64,000 nt of DNA from assembly GCA_030248225.1 (NCBI GenBank), contig JASANE010016271.1, positions 1 to 64,000 of the forward strand. Direction: 5' to 3'. Below, piece after piece: positions 12,241-59,873 of the stretch. Under the pieces are notes generated by a model. That model ran no database searches. It saw only the letters and a list, made by a program, of their open reading frames with translations, and was not told the DNA's origin. A program made the translations under genes and the position numbers. Position 1 is the stretch's first letter. Each line of letters starts with the position of its first letter. This stretch comes from Trileptium ribeirensis. Taxonomy: Eukaryota; Nematoda; Enoplea; Enoplida; Thoracostomopsidae.

Positions 12241-14662
12241 GCTGACTGTCACAGCCAATTTTGGGAGGTATTTTGCCAACGAAGAGTCTCACGAAGACAC
12301 GCCGCACATTATCGTGTTCGTCAAGAGTAGACGAGTAAAATGCATATATTGGTGACCGAAGCAAAAAATATTAGATAGTTGCAACATTAAAGAAATTTGC
12401 TTGAAAGACCAGAATACAGTACTATTAATAAGCCGAAGCAGGCAATTTCTCCCTAAATATAGTATGAACACAAAACGGAGGGGCAACCTTTACAGCGGCT
12501 TAACAAGCAAGTCAACGGGGCCTGTTTTAGCTCATTAGTATTCTTGATGAGTGGGCTACACAACGACGCATAAAACTCCCACCTAGTTAACTCCAATGAG
12601 CAAAGGAGGAGGTTAAAATACCAGTTGCCAGATTATATTGATGTTTTTGGAGAGAAGGTAAAACCCTGGTTGGTACCCTAGACAAACCATAGAGTACAGT
12701 GAAATCCGACGATTCTATATAGCTATGCGATAGTACACAATATCTAGCAGTATACATATAGTTCCCGTATGGGACGCTTTATTCAAGAAACTAAGAGGTC
12801 ACAATGTTGGCGTCTTGATCACAACCGATGTTGTTGGTTTAGATGTGCTCATGATGTTGTGTGATGCATAAGGCAATGAAGGTGCACTAAAGTCAGATAG
12901 ATAACATAAGTATCTACTGTGAGTAAGCCAATATTAAAATGCTACCAAGAGATAAAATTAGCATACGGTTGTTTCTATTAAGTAGTACAATTGAACTTCA
13001 GATTACAACGTAATTTTACTTATGATTTCGCTCATTTTGGTCCCTTTGGGAGGGCCATAAAATTCTATATCAGAAAGTAGTCATGGTCCCTCGTAACGGG
13101 CTGTCGAAAACGTCGCTCGGATTACTAAGAAGCTAGTGTTTCGCAATTTTGTTACCTTGAGCTTTTCGCCTAGCCTTGTCCCATGTACATTTTCTTAATC
13201 ATTGCAACACGTATTGTCCCCCCCCTGCAACCGACACCGTAAAGCTGATATTCTCAATTTCAGTTATTCCCCGCTAAACCTTTACACCTTCGCTGGTCAC
13301 TCTTCAGTGAAAAGCCGATGGCGTCACCTTATCGGGCGGTTATAATTTTAAATTTTCATAGCATGATCTCGAGTCGTGGTCGAGAACATATGAATCTGGC
13401 GTCCTATACGTCCTCTAACATCAGTTTATTCTCGATTCCCTAATTTCTCGTCAAAATATATGATGCACACTGATCGACGCTCACGACCGGCTAAAACAAG
13501 GATGCATGCAACAGTACATAACACATAAAATTATACAAGTGTATAGGGTTACTAATAGCACGTCAACCACTACTGATCCCATGTTGCCATAAGGCCTTAT
13601 CCAAAGTTTGAAGCACGACTAAGTTAACGCTACAGCCCTACGCTATACTGACAATGACGCACGTAAAAACCAGAGTGGTCCTGTTACAATATATATCGTG
13701 TTAAATACATCCACAAAACCTAACGCTGAGAGAACGCAATAACCTACATATAACTTATGCCCCTCACCTTGACGAATTGTATACTTGCAGCATGTGCAAA
13801 ACTTGCCTTTAACACTCTTATAATATTAGTCGAGAAAATTTACTGAGTTAGCTAATAAATCTATATAAAGATGTGGAATATATACGATAATTTAACACGG
13901 GATGACGAAACACAAACTTCAGCCGGATTTGTGGTCTTAATACACGAGCAATACAGCTAATAGAAATATACATATATAAATTCATAAAGCTACTGCACAA
14001 AATAGTCATATTTAACTAGCATAGAAAGTAAGAAAAATCAGCTGATAGCAATCGTAAACCATCGCCTAATAACGCTCACAAATTTCCAAAACAGTCTACA
14101 TTTCAAACCGCCTCCAGCCTCACATCAAAAAGTGCACATTTGACTATAACAGGAACCAAGCGTTCATGATAATCCGTATATGAGTGTGAGTTCAGTAAAT
14201 ACTCATTTAGCATTAGGTGATGATGTTTTTGTTTTGCTATATAACGATGTAAAAGGTAGCATAAGACTTAACAGGTGCAACCGACAAAATGACAATACAG
14301 TTGCAAATGAATACAGCTAGGCTAGCAATGATCGGTGGTTGCTACTCCAGCTCAAATATCATATCGTCCGCTGTCGTCTTTGTCACCGAATACTGTTTAA
14401 TGGCAAAAACTGCCGCAGTTCTTTTAAAAGCACCTCATTTTATATAAAAGAAATCAGTAGCTTTTGGGACAAACGATGAGAAATATTTTCGCATTTCTTA
14501 TAAAAGATATAAAAAGCCAAAGTGCCGCCTAAATCAAAAAGGTGGCTCGTATATATCGCCCAAATTGTGACAGAAAACAAGCGCGGGAATACGTTGCGAT
14601 GGTTATCTGTGTATGTACTTTGACCGCATATCTTCAATCTAATAATGTAATAATGCGTGAGT
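12241..14662. other. No recognisable gene or repeat
   Basis: AT-rich sequence with only short open frames. I see no conserved protein pattern, RNA gene or transposon end. Confidence 0.5.
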
Positions 14663-14705
14663 AAATTTAAGGTGACCCAACCATCCATCCATCCTATTTT
14701 GTAAT
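14663..14705. repeat. Single inverted-repeat end of the 4231-type MITE family
   Basis: GAGTAAATTTAAGGTGACCC followed by CATCC repeats and TATTTTG matches the terminal repeat of the element at 4231-4702. I found no partner end nearby, so this is probably a truncated or decayed copy. Confidence 0.55.
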
Positions 14706-16262
14706 TATGCTTAAAATTGTTATGGAACGTTTTGGTCAAAATCCGGCGAAGACTGAACACACGCTCTCTGATTCAAATCTAGACATTTTTTCCTCAAAAT
14801 TCAAGTGAAATTACCTAAATATTTGCGAACGAAAATTCGTATATTTTGAATTAAACTGGTTTTGTTCGCATACACCAGGAACTAAACTATAGGATCTAAT
14901 TACTTGTAGTTTGGAAACTCTGTGTTATGTTACAATACAAAAGCCAATATAGTTTCTTAATTATTCAGCTATACAAACTATAAGAAGATAATAGCAGCTA
15001 ATATTATTACAACTAGGCAACAAAAAATCACAGACTGATAATACAAAATATCGGTAATGTAATGTTTAGGAATTCACCGTTTAAATTCGTAAAAGACACT
15101 AAACAATATGACAAAAATTTCTACGTAATATAATCTGTTAATAGAAGGACAAATTTAAATCAGTTTGCGCGAATATTACAATTTTCAAGCATACCAGTGG
15201 AATCATAACCTTAACTGAAGTATAAATTCAACTTTTCTAATTTTTGCAGTCCATTATCCATGTTTAACATCATTATAACAAATATTTTTACTAAAATTTG
15301 GCTTTCGAGTTTATATTTTCTTTTTAATTATAGTGTCGGTCACTGTTTGACAGTTATTAGCTATTACCATGAAAAGTTAGCAATAATATCTCATAAAGTT
15401 ACTCGACTCTGATTTAATAATATATAATACGGTATGATCGCCCACGATATTAATTCAGTAAGATTAGGAACCATATGCCTTAAATTTTTACAGTTCACTG
15501 TTATAGATTAAGCTAGTCAATCTGCGCTGAAACCGTAGCAACAGTTATCTGCGGATTAATAAAATACTTTTGAAACTGCTCACATCAGCAAATCTAAATT
15601 AATCCAATCTAGTCTACACGATGACACAGTGTTAAAATTAAAACTTAAATTTAAAAACGTAAAACTAAAATAATACCCTGATTTTTACACAAAATGAGCA
15701 TAACCTCACAGAATGGTTACAACGGTCAACCAAATAACAAATATAAACTTTTTTCGCAACGATTACACATTATTTTGGGTATCTATTTCAGCGAGAATAG
15801 TATAATGTAGCTTATGAGTTCTATGTTAGTGTTACACTGTCCGGATATACCAAAACGGCAACAACTGACCTCGTAAGTACTGCATAATTTGGCAAATTCC
15901 AGTGCTGCACCAAAAGCAAGTCAAATTAGCTGCACAACAAAGTATCCACAAGCAGCATAACAGTTTTACACTGTCATATTACATGTACATTATGCGACTG
16001 TTTACCATACGGAGTCGTACAATTTAAAACACACTAAAAGGACGGACACGCACAGCACATTGGGTGGCAGTAACATTCAGACGGAGGACACTATCTTGTA
16101 AAAAAATAAAATAATATGGATAAACGATTTCGTAGCACGCAGTAAGCTAGAACTATTATAACCCGTGGTACTGCAATGGAATGATTATTAATCACACTTA
16201 CATACCATCTTAAACATGATTTATGAGCTACTGTCTGAATATTGCCGCTGTTAAATTTCTGG
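14706..16262. other. No recognisable feature
   Basis: AT-rich sequence with no usable open frame or clear repeat. Confidence 0.5.
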
Positions 16263-16382
16263 TACAGTCAAGTAAATGACGGAAATCAAAGTCTGGAACA
16301 GTTCTAGAAACATTAGCAGCTCTTCAATTGCTATTCGTTAACAATTCGCAAAAAATTGCTTTTATTTTTGAGCGTGACTGTA
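16263..16382. mobile_element. Degenerate Tc1-like MITE
   Basis: It is bounded by TACAGTCA on the left and TGAGCGTGACTGTA on the right, both at TA dinucleotides. The left repeat is poorly preserved inward. The interior CAATTGCTATTCGTTAACAA resembles the next copy. Confidence 0.45.
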
Positions 16383-16575
16383 AATAAGCGATTTGTATGC
16401 AAAATGTTTAGCTTTGATTTTTACAGTGGCTAACCAGTTAATCCGTTTGATACAGCATTTTGTTTTTGGGGAGTATCCATCAAGCTAATAAATCAACAAT
16501 CTCAAACATACAAACTTTGCATTCATGAGGAAACAGTAACTATTTCAAAATGAGAGACCAATAAAAACGGCATAA

Positions 16576-16743
16576 TAGTCACGATCAGAAAAACGGCATA
16601 TTTTTCGCGAATCCGAAAAATTCGTGAACAGTTAGAGAAAAACTAGCAGTTGTTCAGTTGCTATTCGCGCATTATTTGCAAATTGGCGAACAGTTGGCGA
16701 ATTTTTCGCGAAAAATTCGTTTTTATGTCTGAGCGTGACTGTA
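16576..16743. mobile_element. Tc1-like MITE
   Basis: Left end AGTCACGATCAGAAAAACG pairs with the right end CTGAGCGTGACTGTA read in reverse complement. The ends are TA-flanked. The 168-bp interior is rich in TTCGCGAA words and can fold back on itself. It has no coding capacity. Confidence 0.65.
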
Positions 16744-17185
16744 AGCAGCATTAAATATTGATGAATATACAATAAAATTAGGTAAAGTTATGTTGAGGCA
16801 TAAACTTATATTATTCAAACACTTATTGTGTAACCAGTTTCAACACGGTTAAAGGCTTATACACAACAGCATTTGTATTCCTACACTGTTCAACTTTGCA
16901 TGTAACACACAAAACATCCATGAAAAGAAAATAATGGTTAATTAAATGTGAACCAGATAAAAAATCGACAAGCGTTATAGAAGACATTCAGAAAGTTAAA
17001 TGTTTCACCCGTTTAGTATTGTGCTGAATATTGCCTATTAATGGGACACGTGTGATGAAACAAAAAGTTCCAGCTCCTTTCCAATGAAATTGTGGAATGA
17101 TTATACATTACATAAACAACATAAATTATAGCATTTGCTGCGTTAAAATTTTAGTGCAAAAATGTAAATTTTGGTTTATACTGTT

Positions 17186-17297
17186 TACAGTTACGGTCAG
17201 AAATATATGCTAATTTTTTGAGAATTCAATTGAACAGCTGTTAATGTTTCGCAAACTGTTAGCGAAAAATTTGCACCTATTTCTGAGCGTGACTGTA
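17186..17297. mobile_element. Short Tc1-like MITE (112 bp)
   Basis: TACAGTTACGGTCAGAAATA on the left mirrors TATTTCTGAGCGTGACTGTA on the right, with TA at each border. The small size implies loss of the interior. Confidence 0.75.
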
Positions 17298-17487
17298 GTA
17301 GTCCTTATCAAAGACGAGCTGTGTCAGACTTACTGTTAAAATTAGCACTAAGTTTTCCTCTGCTGCGAAACGTCTCTTGCAAAAAATATAAAGACTACGA
17401 AATCACACTTTTAGCCCCATGACATTAATATAGTATAAAAGGTTGTAAAAAGTATTTTGGTCCCTAATATTTCAATTCTACATTAGT

Positions 17488-17730
17488 TACAGTCGCGGCC
17501 AGAAATAAGTGCAATCGAAAACGATCGAAATCGCAATCGATCGAAAATTCGCTTAATCGCAATCGATCGAAATCAATCGAAATTTCGTTTAACCGAAAAA
17601 AATGGGAATTTTAAAATTTACCTAATTGCGCGAAAATCGAAAACGATCGAAATCGATCGAAATTTCGTTTAATCGAAATCGATCCAAATTTCGATCGATT
17701 ATTTTGCACTTATTTCTGGCCGTGACTGTA
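17488..17730. mobile_element. Tc1-like MITE with GATCGAAA-rich core
   Basis: The ends TACAGTCGCGGCCAGAAATA and TATTTCTGGCCGTGACTGTA are nearly perfect inverted repeats flanked by TA, the target duplication of the Tc1/mariner group. The inverted match extends inward to GTGCA. The core consists of repeated ATCGATCGAAATTTCG words, largely self-complementary. There is no transposase. Confidence 0.85.
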
Positions 17731-18162
17731 GCTAAGCAACCATGGAAGTACAAACATTAAAATGTGCTGCATGTATTTTTAGCAAGGGTTAGTGCTACGG
17801 AGAATGCCACAGTTACCCATGTATATAGCCAATATATAAATATAATTTACTGTACATTATTTTACCAAAACCCGCCGAGGATTAACCCTCATGTTTTTGA
17901 ACATCACTCGCTTTACACTTGCGTGTCCCAGTGCCCAAGCGAAACCCACACGGTATTAGTACGGGCTTAAGTGAAGGAATTACAAATATTGGCAAACAAA
18001 AGAGCAGGATTGCTTTGGTCCCAAATCAATCCGACCAAATTTTGTCCTTAGGGCGATAAATTAGTAATAATTGTTGTTCATAGAACATCTATGCCTCATC
18101 AGTTGTACACATACCTCTCTAGTTAGAAACATAATATGCAAAGTAATAAATGTTACCGCTTA
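17731..18162. other. 3' flank of the phosphorylase gene, nothing recognised
   Basis: No feature is seen apart from short open frames. This is downstream of the gene on its own strand. Confidence 0.5.
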
Positions 18163-18168
18163 TTTATT
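18163..18168 (-). terminator. Candidate poly(A) signal AATAAA of glycogen phosphorylase
   Basis: Minus-strand AATAAA lies 138 bp past the stop codon, which is a usual distance for a short 3' UTR. The match is exact, but the cleavage site is not known. Confidence 0.5.
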
Positions 18169-18305
18169 TTGCATTTTAGGCAAAAAATGTGAGCCCAAAA
18201 TGAAAATAACTACAGGACCAAAGACTAATAATATTATTAGTATACAATGCGTAAAAAGAAGCAAACTAGCCACATAGCTTAAACCGTTGAGCTTTGTCTA
18301 CGAAT

Positions 18306-53661
<35,356 letters not shown>

Positions 53662-53771
53662 CTGTTAAAAGTGTAATCATTTGTTATAAAAAAGGCAAAC
53701 TTTTGCCCAAACAAACAAAAACACATGAACTACACGAAAAATTTTTTTAATTTCACTAAACACACTTTTAA

Positions 53772-54825
53772 CTACTAACTCGTAAGCGAGGGTGACGCGT
53801 AGTGAGTGTGGTTTCACCTATTGGTAGTTTTGTGAAATCACCTTATAACAGGCTTTGTGTTTATACTACGCTAAAACCTCTGCAACCCTGAAACCATTGA
53901 AAACCCTAAAGCCTCGTGGACCCTAAACGCATCGAAAATAACTGAAAACGCACGAAGTAGTCGAAGTAGAAGTATGCTAGTCTCTAGATATCTGACCAAT
54001 CGTATTTAGCATGTCTAAGTACCTATATAGACCACTCTTGATGCTCTGTACGCAATGTAACCAAACTACAGAAGACAGAGTATATTCTAGCAATATGGTT
54101 CGTCGACCGTAAACCCATTGAAAACTTCTGAAAACGTATGAAATAATTGTGCTGGACTCTAGATAACTAAATCGCATTCAGCGTATCGAAATACATATAT
54201 GTAGACCATTGTTGATGACTTGAGAACAATAAATAACATAAAATGATAACTCAAATTTTTGAAATCGGGTTCGTCGATCGTAGAACCCTTGAAACGTTAT
54301 GAAAAGATATATTATGGTCAGGTTGAACTTTATATAGCAAAACCATCGTATTCAGCATGCTCGATAAGCGAAAAGACATTCGTTGTAAGGTATAAACACG
54401 CAACAATATGCCGACATTGGAAAAATCACTATTTCTGGCAAAGGGTCGACGAGCCACATATAAATCGTGGACAGCAAAAAGAAAAGGTGTACATCTCCAT
54501 GGGCTGTTGGCCGTCTTGGTTTTTCATTGCAAAGGCTGTGTCGCGAGATATGCGCTGCGAAAGAATAATACCCGTATGGCTAAATTTGGCAAAGAACCCT
54601 TAAAAATCTCTTTTTGCCATTTTGGCCAGAAGATAGGGTCGGAACTGTTCGCGTTCATTTAAGAGGCACACCCTCATTACTTTTGCCACTGAATAAAAAA
54701 ATTCATCGATATCGGTCCACCCGAAGATAGTTATGCATGACATAAACGGACCAAAAACAATTTTTTCAAATCTTTCTCCCTAGCGCCCTCATTGGAAACA
54801 CCGCAGGCCCCGTTACATTTATTTG
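53772..54825. repeat. Copy B of the hairpin-headed repeat family
   Basis: Head ACTCGTAAGCGAGGGTGACG. Internal landmarks include CCTCGTGGACCCTAAACGCA, GTATATTCTAGCAATATGGT, CCGTATGGCTAAATTTGGCA and CTCCCTAGCGCCCTCATTGG. Tail GGAAACACCGCAGGCCCCGT, TACA. It is an uninterrupted copy of about 1.05 kb, followed almost at once by copy C. Confidence 0.82.
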
Positions 54826-55407
54826 TGACACATTACAATTCTTACAGTATCTTGCAAGCGAAGGTGCAACAGAGCGAGTGTGGTTTCATTTTTAAGTTAT
54901 AATTTTGTGTAATCAACTGTAACAGGCTGTGTTTGATATATACCACTCTATAACCTCTGGATTCCTGAACCCTTTCAGAAACCTTAAAGCTCGTCGACCC
55001 GAAAGTTCTTGAAAACAATTGATAACGTATCAAGTATTTGCGCTGGTCTCTAGATAACCAAAACATCGCATGCAGCGTATCAAAACATATATCTTATAAA
55101 CTATTCGTGGTGCACTGTATGCCATACACAACCAAACTACTGAAGACAAACTATAATCTGAAAAACTTTAAACCCATTAAAACCTATGAAAAGGCGTGCA
55201 ATATTTGAAATGATGACGATATAGCCAAACCAATGTATTGAGCATACCGAAAAAATTCTATATAGACTGTTTTTGACGACATGTACTAATCCACTGAAGA
55301 CGACTATATTCTAGAAATCGAGTTCACTGACCTTAATCCCAATGAGAACGTCTGAAATGGCATGAGATACTCGTGCTAGACTCTAGATAACCAAACCACG
55401 TATTAAG

Positions 55408-56560
55408 CAGGGAATAACCAGAACCGTCCATTTAAACCGCATCCGGAACCTGGTGTTCGAAACTTATATAGTAAAACAGATAAAGGAAGAAATGAAGGTA
55501 TATACAGTGGATTTAAAATGTATTGAAAATAACTTTTACATTAAACTTAATGTATTGCGACGGCATTATTGCCCTTCTGAAACTTTAAAGAGATTGAGGA
55601 TGCTAATAATGTTTATTAATTTATTGATCAATATATCGGTTTTTGGACATCCAGAGCAAAAAATGTCTTCCACTATACACCCTTGCGTATAATGCGTCAA
55701 ATTGAATGTGCTTACAACGCATTGAGCGTAGAATAAACATTTTCGCTCTGTCTCCAGACGCCTCCCTTTACTACACATACGTTTGTTACATGTTGTTTTG
55801 TAAGAAACTTAAAATTATTGATTTCTATGGTTCTGAAAATATAATAGAAGGTAACTTTCTCTGATCAGTAGTCAGAGACACTGTTTAGGCTAGCGTTGTG
55901 CAAAGTGTGCATGTTAGGTGGATGATAATGATAATAACTTTCTAATCAGAATGCTATAAATGAGACAAACTGTTATACTGCTCGCTCAGTTGTAATAAAT
56001 ACAGTTCATTGGCAAGAACGCAGTTCCTGGCTGCGTTGTAGATAATGTTACTTTACTTCAATGTATACTGTATAATGTATATGTATAATGATTTACAAAG
56101 TTTACATGCGCACTGGCGGGTACTTGACGCAATTTGTTAGCCTCGCTTACAACTAAGTACTTCTAAATAATTCATATTCTGTTACCGAGTTGGACGGTTT
56201 TACTCGAACATACCCCGCAGACTTCTGAATGTGTAAAATAGCTGCTACAGGCATCGACTTGGCTTTGTTTTAACAAATTGCTGCTGCAGGTTAAGATAAA
56301 AAATTCCTACTAAAATTATGTGCCTACTTACGTTTCAAACGGCAAATTGCTGAGTTAAATTTTTCTTCTGCTTGGTTGTATTGGAACTTGATCACTGTAC
56401 ATGTATTATATATGTTTGCATTACAGATGAAGCAAAAAATGTGGAAAATTTCAAAAAAAATTTAAACCGGAATTCCGGTTCCGGTATTGTTTTTGCCCTT
56501 TGCCGGTAACCGCAACCGGAACAGGATTTTCGCCGGAACCGTTATTCCGGTTACTCCCAG
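55408..56560. mobile_element. hAT-type non-autonomous element, copy 1, 8-bp TSD GTATTAAG
   Basis: It starts CAGGGAATAACC and ends GGTTACTCCCAG, the inverse of CTGGGAGTAACC. The 8 bases GTATTAAG occur at 55400-55407 and again at 56561-56568. An 8-bp duplication with CAGGG-type tips is the hAT signature. The terminal ~100 bp is packed with CCGGAACCGG/GGTTCCGG words. The 1153-bp interior contains no transposase. It is inserted in copy C of the hairpin-headed family. Confidence 0.92.
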
Positions 56561-56606
56561 GTATTAAGCCTACCAAAAAACCTGTGCAGATAAATAGTGA
56601 TGTCCT

Positions 56607-57110
56607 TCCTCTTCCTCTTTTGTTTGATCAAAGTTCGGCGTCACGCCGATGCGACCACACTCTCTCAGGAATTTGATGGCTTGTACAGGATGTTCCCATA
56701 GCATTTTTTCATTGTCGATGGAGGATCATTGCGATAGGCATCTCCGTTGGAACAGTGTCGTAAGAAGTGATCCAAGTCGTCGACTACAGAACCACACTGA
56801 CGACAAGCTGGGCTTTCCGCGGCACCAATTTTGTACAGGATAAGACATTTCTCACCACATGATATCTCGGCCAGAACAACTCATTCCTTATGTCAGATTG
56901 GCTTCTTTATTTCGTTCTTGGGGAGGCCTGAGTCACTTGCCATCTTTGAACGCCTTCCATGAATTGCCGATGTTCCTTTTTACCGTTAATTTCGCCGTGC
57001 TCAGATCAATAGGTAGCATTTCTTGTCGTTCTGAGCATCCGAAATTCGTCAATTTGTCCGCCATTTCGTTTCCTTCAATGCCACAGTAACCCGGGATCCA
57101 TTGTAGGATG
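56607..57110 (-). mobile_element. 5'-truncated LINE fragment with RNase H tail, TSD TGATGTCCT
   Basis: Minus-strand reading HHILQWIPGYCGIEGNEMAD, then KLTNFGCSERQEMLPI, is the last part of an RNase H domain (GN..AD motif). It is followed by a degenerate C-terminal region and a 3' tail of GAGGAAGAGG simple repeat. TGATGTCCT at 56598-56606 recurs at 57111-57119, the expected target duplication, and the host repeat rejoins across it. It is a relative of, not identical to, the longer LINE to the right. Confidence 0.88.
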
Positions 57111-57596
57111 TGATGTCCTGTACACAATACGTAATTAAACACCGCAAGACAGACTATATTCCGGAAATCAGGCTCGTTGACACAAAAACCTATATAAAAC
57201 CCCATGAAAAGATATGAAGTAAGAACGCTGGTCTCTAGATAATCAAATCAGTGTATTCAGCCTTGAGAAATACCTATATTTAGACCATTCTTGATGCCCT
57301 GCACGCAATACATAATCAGACAAATGAAAACGACCTACACGCTGGACATCGGGTTCTCTACCAGAAAATACTTGAAACCCCAAGAAAAGGTATAATATAG
57401 TCAGGTTGGACTATAGATAGCAAAACCGTCGCATTCAAGGTGCTTCATATTCGTCCGTTTTGATAACGAAAAAAAAATTTCCGGAAATTTATCCATCCGA
57501 AGTTGAGTTATGAATGATAGAAACAGACAAAAAGAGATTTTCACGATTTCCCCCTTAGCACCATCATTGGAAACTCCACGCTTGCTCCGTTTCAAA

Positions 57597-57780
57597 AAAG
57601 TATAATATAGTCAAGTTGGACTCTAAATAGTAAAGTCGTTGGATTCAGCGTGCTTAAAACCCTAATAGGCATATAACACTTACTGAAAGATAAAAACATT
57701 CAACAACATGCCCAAGTTTGAAAAATCGTTACTTATTACAAAGGGCCACAGCGTCCCACGGAAAGATAGATATCAAGTTA
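57597..57780. repeat. Extra partial segment of the hairpin-headed family
   Basis: GTATAATATAGTCAAGTTGG, ATTCAGCGTGCTTAAAACCC and CAACATGCCCAAGTTTGAAA repeat the family's interior beyond the terminus of copy C, so part of another copy abuts it. It fades out near the 3' end of the R1/I-like LINE. Confidence 0.6.
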
Positions 57781-58007
57781 CTGGGCTATAATAAATTTCG
57801 GGGACAAAAATAGATTATGTCCATTGCATTATCCCGTTAAACAATTATAAAACTACCAGAACGTCACCTGTGTTTGTGTTATCTGAAGTAGGTAGAGACT
57901 GCTATATAGATTATCTCAGCCTACCTGTGCTTAAAATAAACTTACAGAGTTTCTTAATATTGCAATCTTTCAAGCTACCTTTTTAAGAACTCTATTGCCA
58001 AGTATTC

Positions 58008-58298
58008 TCAACCTAGTCTCTGCGTAGCGAGAGCAGCTATGCAGAAGATGCTTAGATGTTTCATCAACGCCACAGTAATCACTTTCTTTTCAATCATTTT
58101 TACCTTATGTAAGTGGTAATTCAAGCAACTGTGCCCAGTAATTGCTTGAACACACTGCCTGAGCGTATTCTTCATTAGACCTATAAGAAATCTGCCACGT
58201 CTGTTATCTGGAATACTAACCACACTCTTCGTTTGCTTACAAGCTATCTCTTGTCGCCATCTTGTATTAAACTTCCTATGTAACCATAACTTTATCAT
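58008..58298 (-). pseudogene. LINE ORF2 C-terminal region
   Basis: RRGRFLIGLMKNTLRQCVQA followed by ITGHSCLNYHLHKVKM matches the TGHxxLxxHLxxM segment downstream of RNase H in R1/I-type LINEs. The expected Cys/His cluster after it is not recognisable in this frame. Confidence 0.65.
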
Positions 58299-58334
58299 CG
58301 TGATTACTTCTTTCCTGGCAACGGGGAGTATCGG

Positions 58335-58721
58335 TTATGGCCCTCTTGGACGTCTTGCAGAGCCTCTACGTACTAATTCGTCAGCGCTTTCGTTACCTTC
58401 AATGTTACTATGTCCAGGAATCCATGCTAGCAGTACCTCATTCTGTTTAGATAATATTTCCAGGCTTGTCTTACACTCTATGACCAACTTGGATCTAACC
58501 TGCTCAGCAATAAGTGCTTTGAGTGCAGCGCGACTATCTGAAAATATTCGTATTTTCATATTACAGGTATCTTTACTTGTAATATTATCTGCACACTTTT
58601 TAATTGCGTAAATTTCTGCCTGAAAGACAGTACAGTGCTGACCCAGGGAATAACTGTAATTGTCCGTTCCTTCTAGAACACCTGCTCCAGCGGATTTCCC
58701 ATCAATTAACAAGAGATCCAT
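58335..58721 (-). pseudogene. LINE RNase H domain, C-terminal part
   Basis: LLIDGKSAGAGVLEG, then TVFQAEIYAIKKCAD, IRIFSDSRAALKAL and LLAWIPGHSNIEGNESADEL show the RNase H catalytic order D..E..D..D (FQAE, FSDS, GNESAD). The first aspartate (YTDG) lies on the other side of the hAT insertion, at about 59870. Removing the insert and one target copy rejoins the domain in frame. Confidence 0.92.
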
Positions 58722-58725
58722 CTGT

Positions 58726-59865
58726 CAGGGAGTAACCGGAATTCCGGTTCCGGCGAAAATCGTGTTCTGGTTGCGGTTCCGGCAAAGGGCAAAAACCATA
58801 CCGGAACCGGAATTCCTGTTTAAAAAGTTTGTTTGAATTTTTCCACTTTTTTGCTTCATCTGTGATCCAAACATATGTAATATATATTATACAATGATCA
58901 AGCTACAACACAACCAAGCAAAAGAAAAGATTAACTAAGCAATTTGACGTTTGAAACGTAAGTAGGGCACATAATTTCAGCTGGAATTTTTCATAATAAC
59001 GTGCAGGAGTTTGTTAACAAATCAAAGCCACGTCGATGCTTGTAGCAGCTATTTTACACATCCAGAAGTCTGTGGGGTACGTTTCAATTAAACCGGTCGA
59101 ACTCGGTAACAGAGTATGGCTTACGCAGAAGTAACTTAGGGTGTGTTTGGCTAGCAAATTGCTTCAAGAACCCGCCAATGCGCTTGTAAACTTGGTAAAT
59201 CAGTCTAAATAATTGAAGTAAACTAACGTTATGTGCAACGCAGCTAGAAACTGCTTTCTTGGCAAAGAACTGTATTTATTGAAACTGTGCGAGCAGCATC
59301 GTGTGTCTCAATTATAGAATTCTGATTAAAAAGTTATCATCATTATCATCTAACTTACGGGCACTGTTTGTCCAAAACTTACGGGCACTAGCCTAAACAG
59401 TGTCCCTGACCACTGATCAGAAAATTACCTTCTATCTATTATTTTCTCTTAGAATCATATAAACCAATAATTTCAAGTTTCCTACAGAAGAACATGTAAC
59501 AAACGTATGTGTAGTATAGAAGGCGACTGCAAACAAAGCGAAAGTGTGTATTCTACGCTCCAAGCTATGTAAGCATATTCGATTTGACGCAGTATACGCA
59601 ATGGTGTATAGTGGAAGACATTTTTTGCACTGGGTGTCCAAAAATCGATATATTTGATCGATAAATAAACATTAATTGCTTCCTCAGTCTCTTTAAAGAT
59701 TCAGAAAGGCAATAATACCACCGCAATACATTAAGTTTAATGCAAAAGTTATTTTTAATGCATTTTAAATCCACTATACCTTGATTTCTTCCTTCATCTG
59801 TTTTACTATATATAAATTTCGACGACCAAGTTCCGGTCCCAGTTGCTGGTTCCGGTTATTCCCTG
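58726..59865. mobile_element. hAT-type non-autonomous element, copy 2, 8-bp TSD CCATCTGT
   Basis: It begins CAGGGAGTAACCGGAATTCC and ends GGTTATTCCCTG, the inverse of CAGGGAATAACC. CCATCTGT at 58718-58725 is repeated at 59866-59873. It is 1140 bp long and in opposite orientation to copy 1; the CCGGAA-rich ends are nearly identical between the copies. It interrupts the LINE RNase H domain exactly at the TDG motif and carries no transposase. Confidence 0.94.
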
Positions 59866-59873
59866 CCATCTGT

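Larger units (their letters stand above)
54843..57596. repeat. Copy C of the hairpin-headed family, split by two insertions
   Basis: Host segments are 54843-55407, 56561-56606 and 57120-57596, together about 1.09 kb. It begins TATCTTGCAAGCGAAGGTGC and ends GGAAACTCCACGCTTGCTCC, GTTTCA. The interruptions are a hAT-type element (55408-56560) and a LINE 3' fragment (56607-57110), each with a target duplication. A further partial family segment follows at 57597-57770. Confidence 0.82.
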
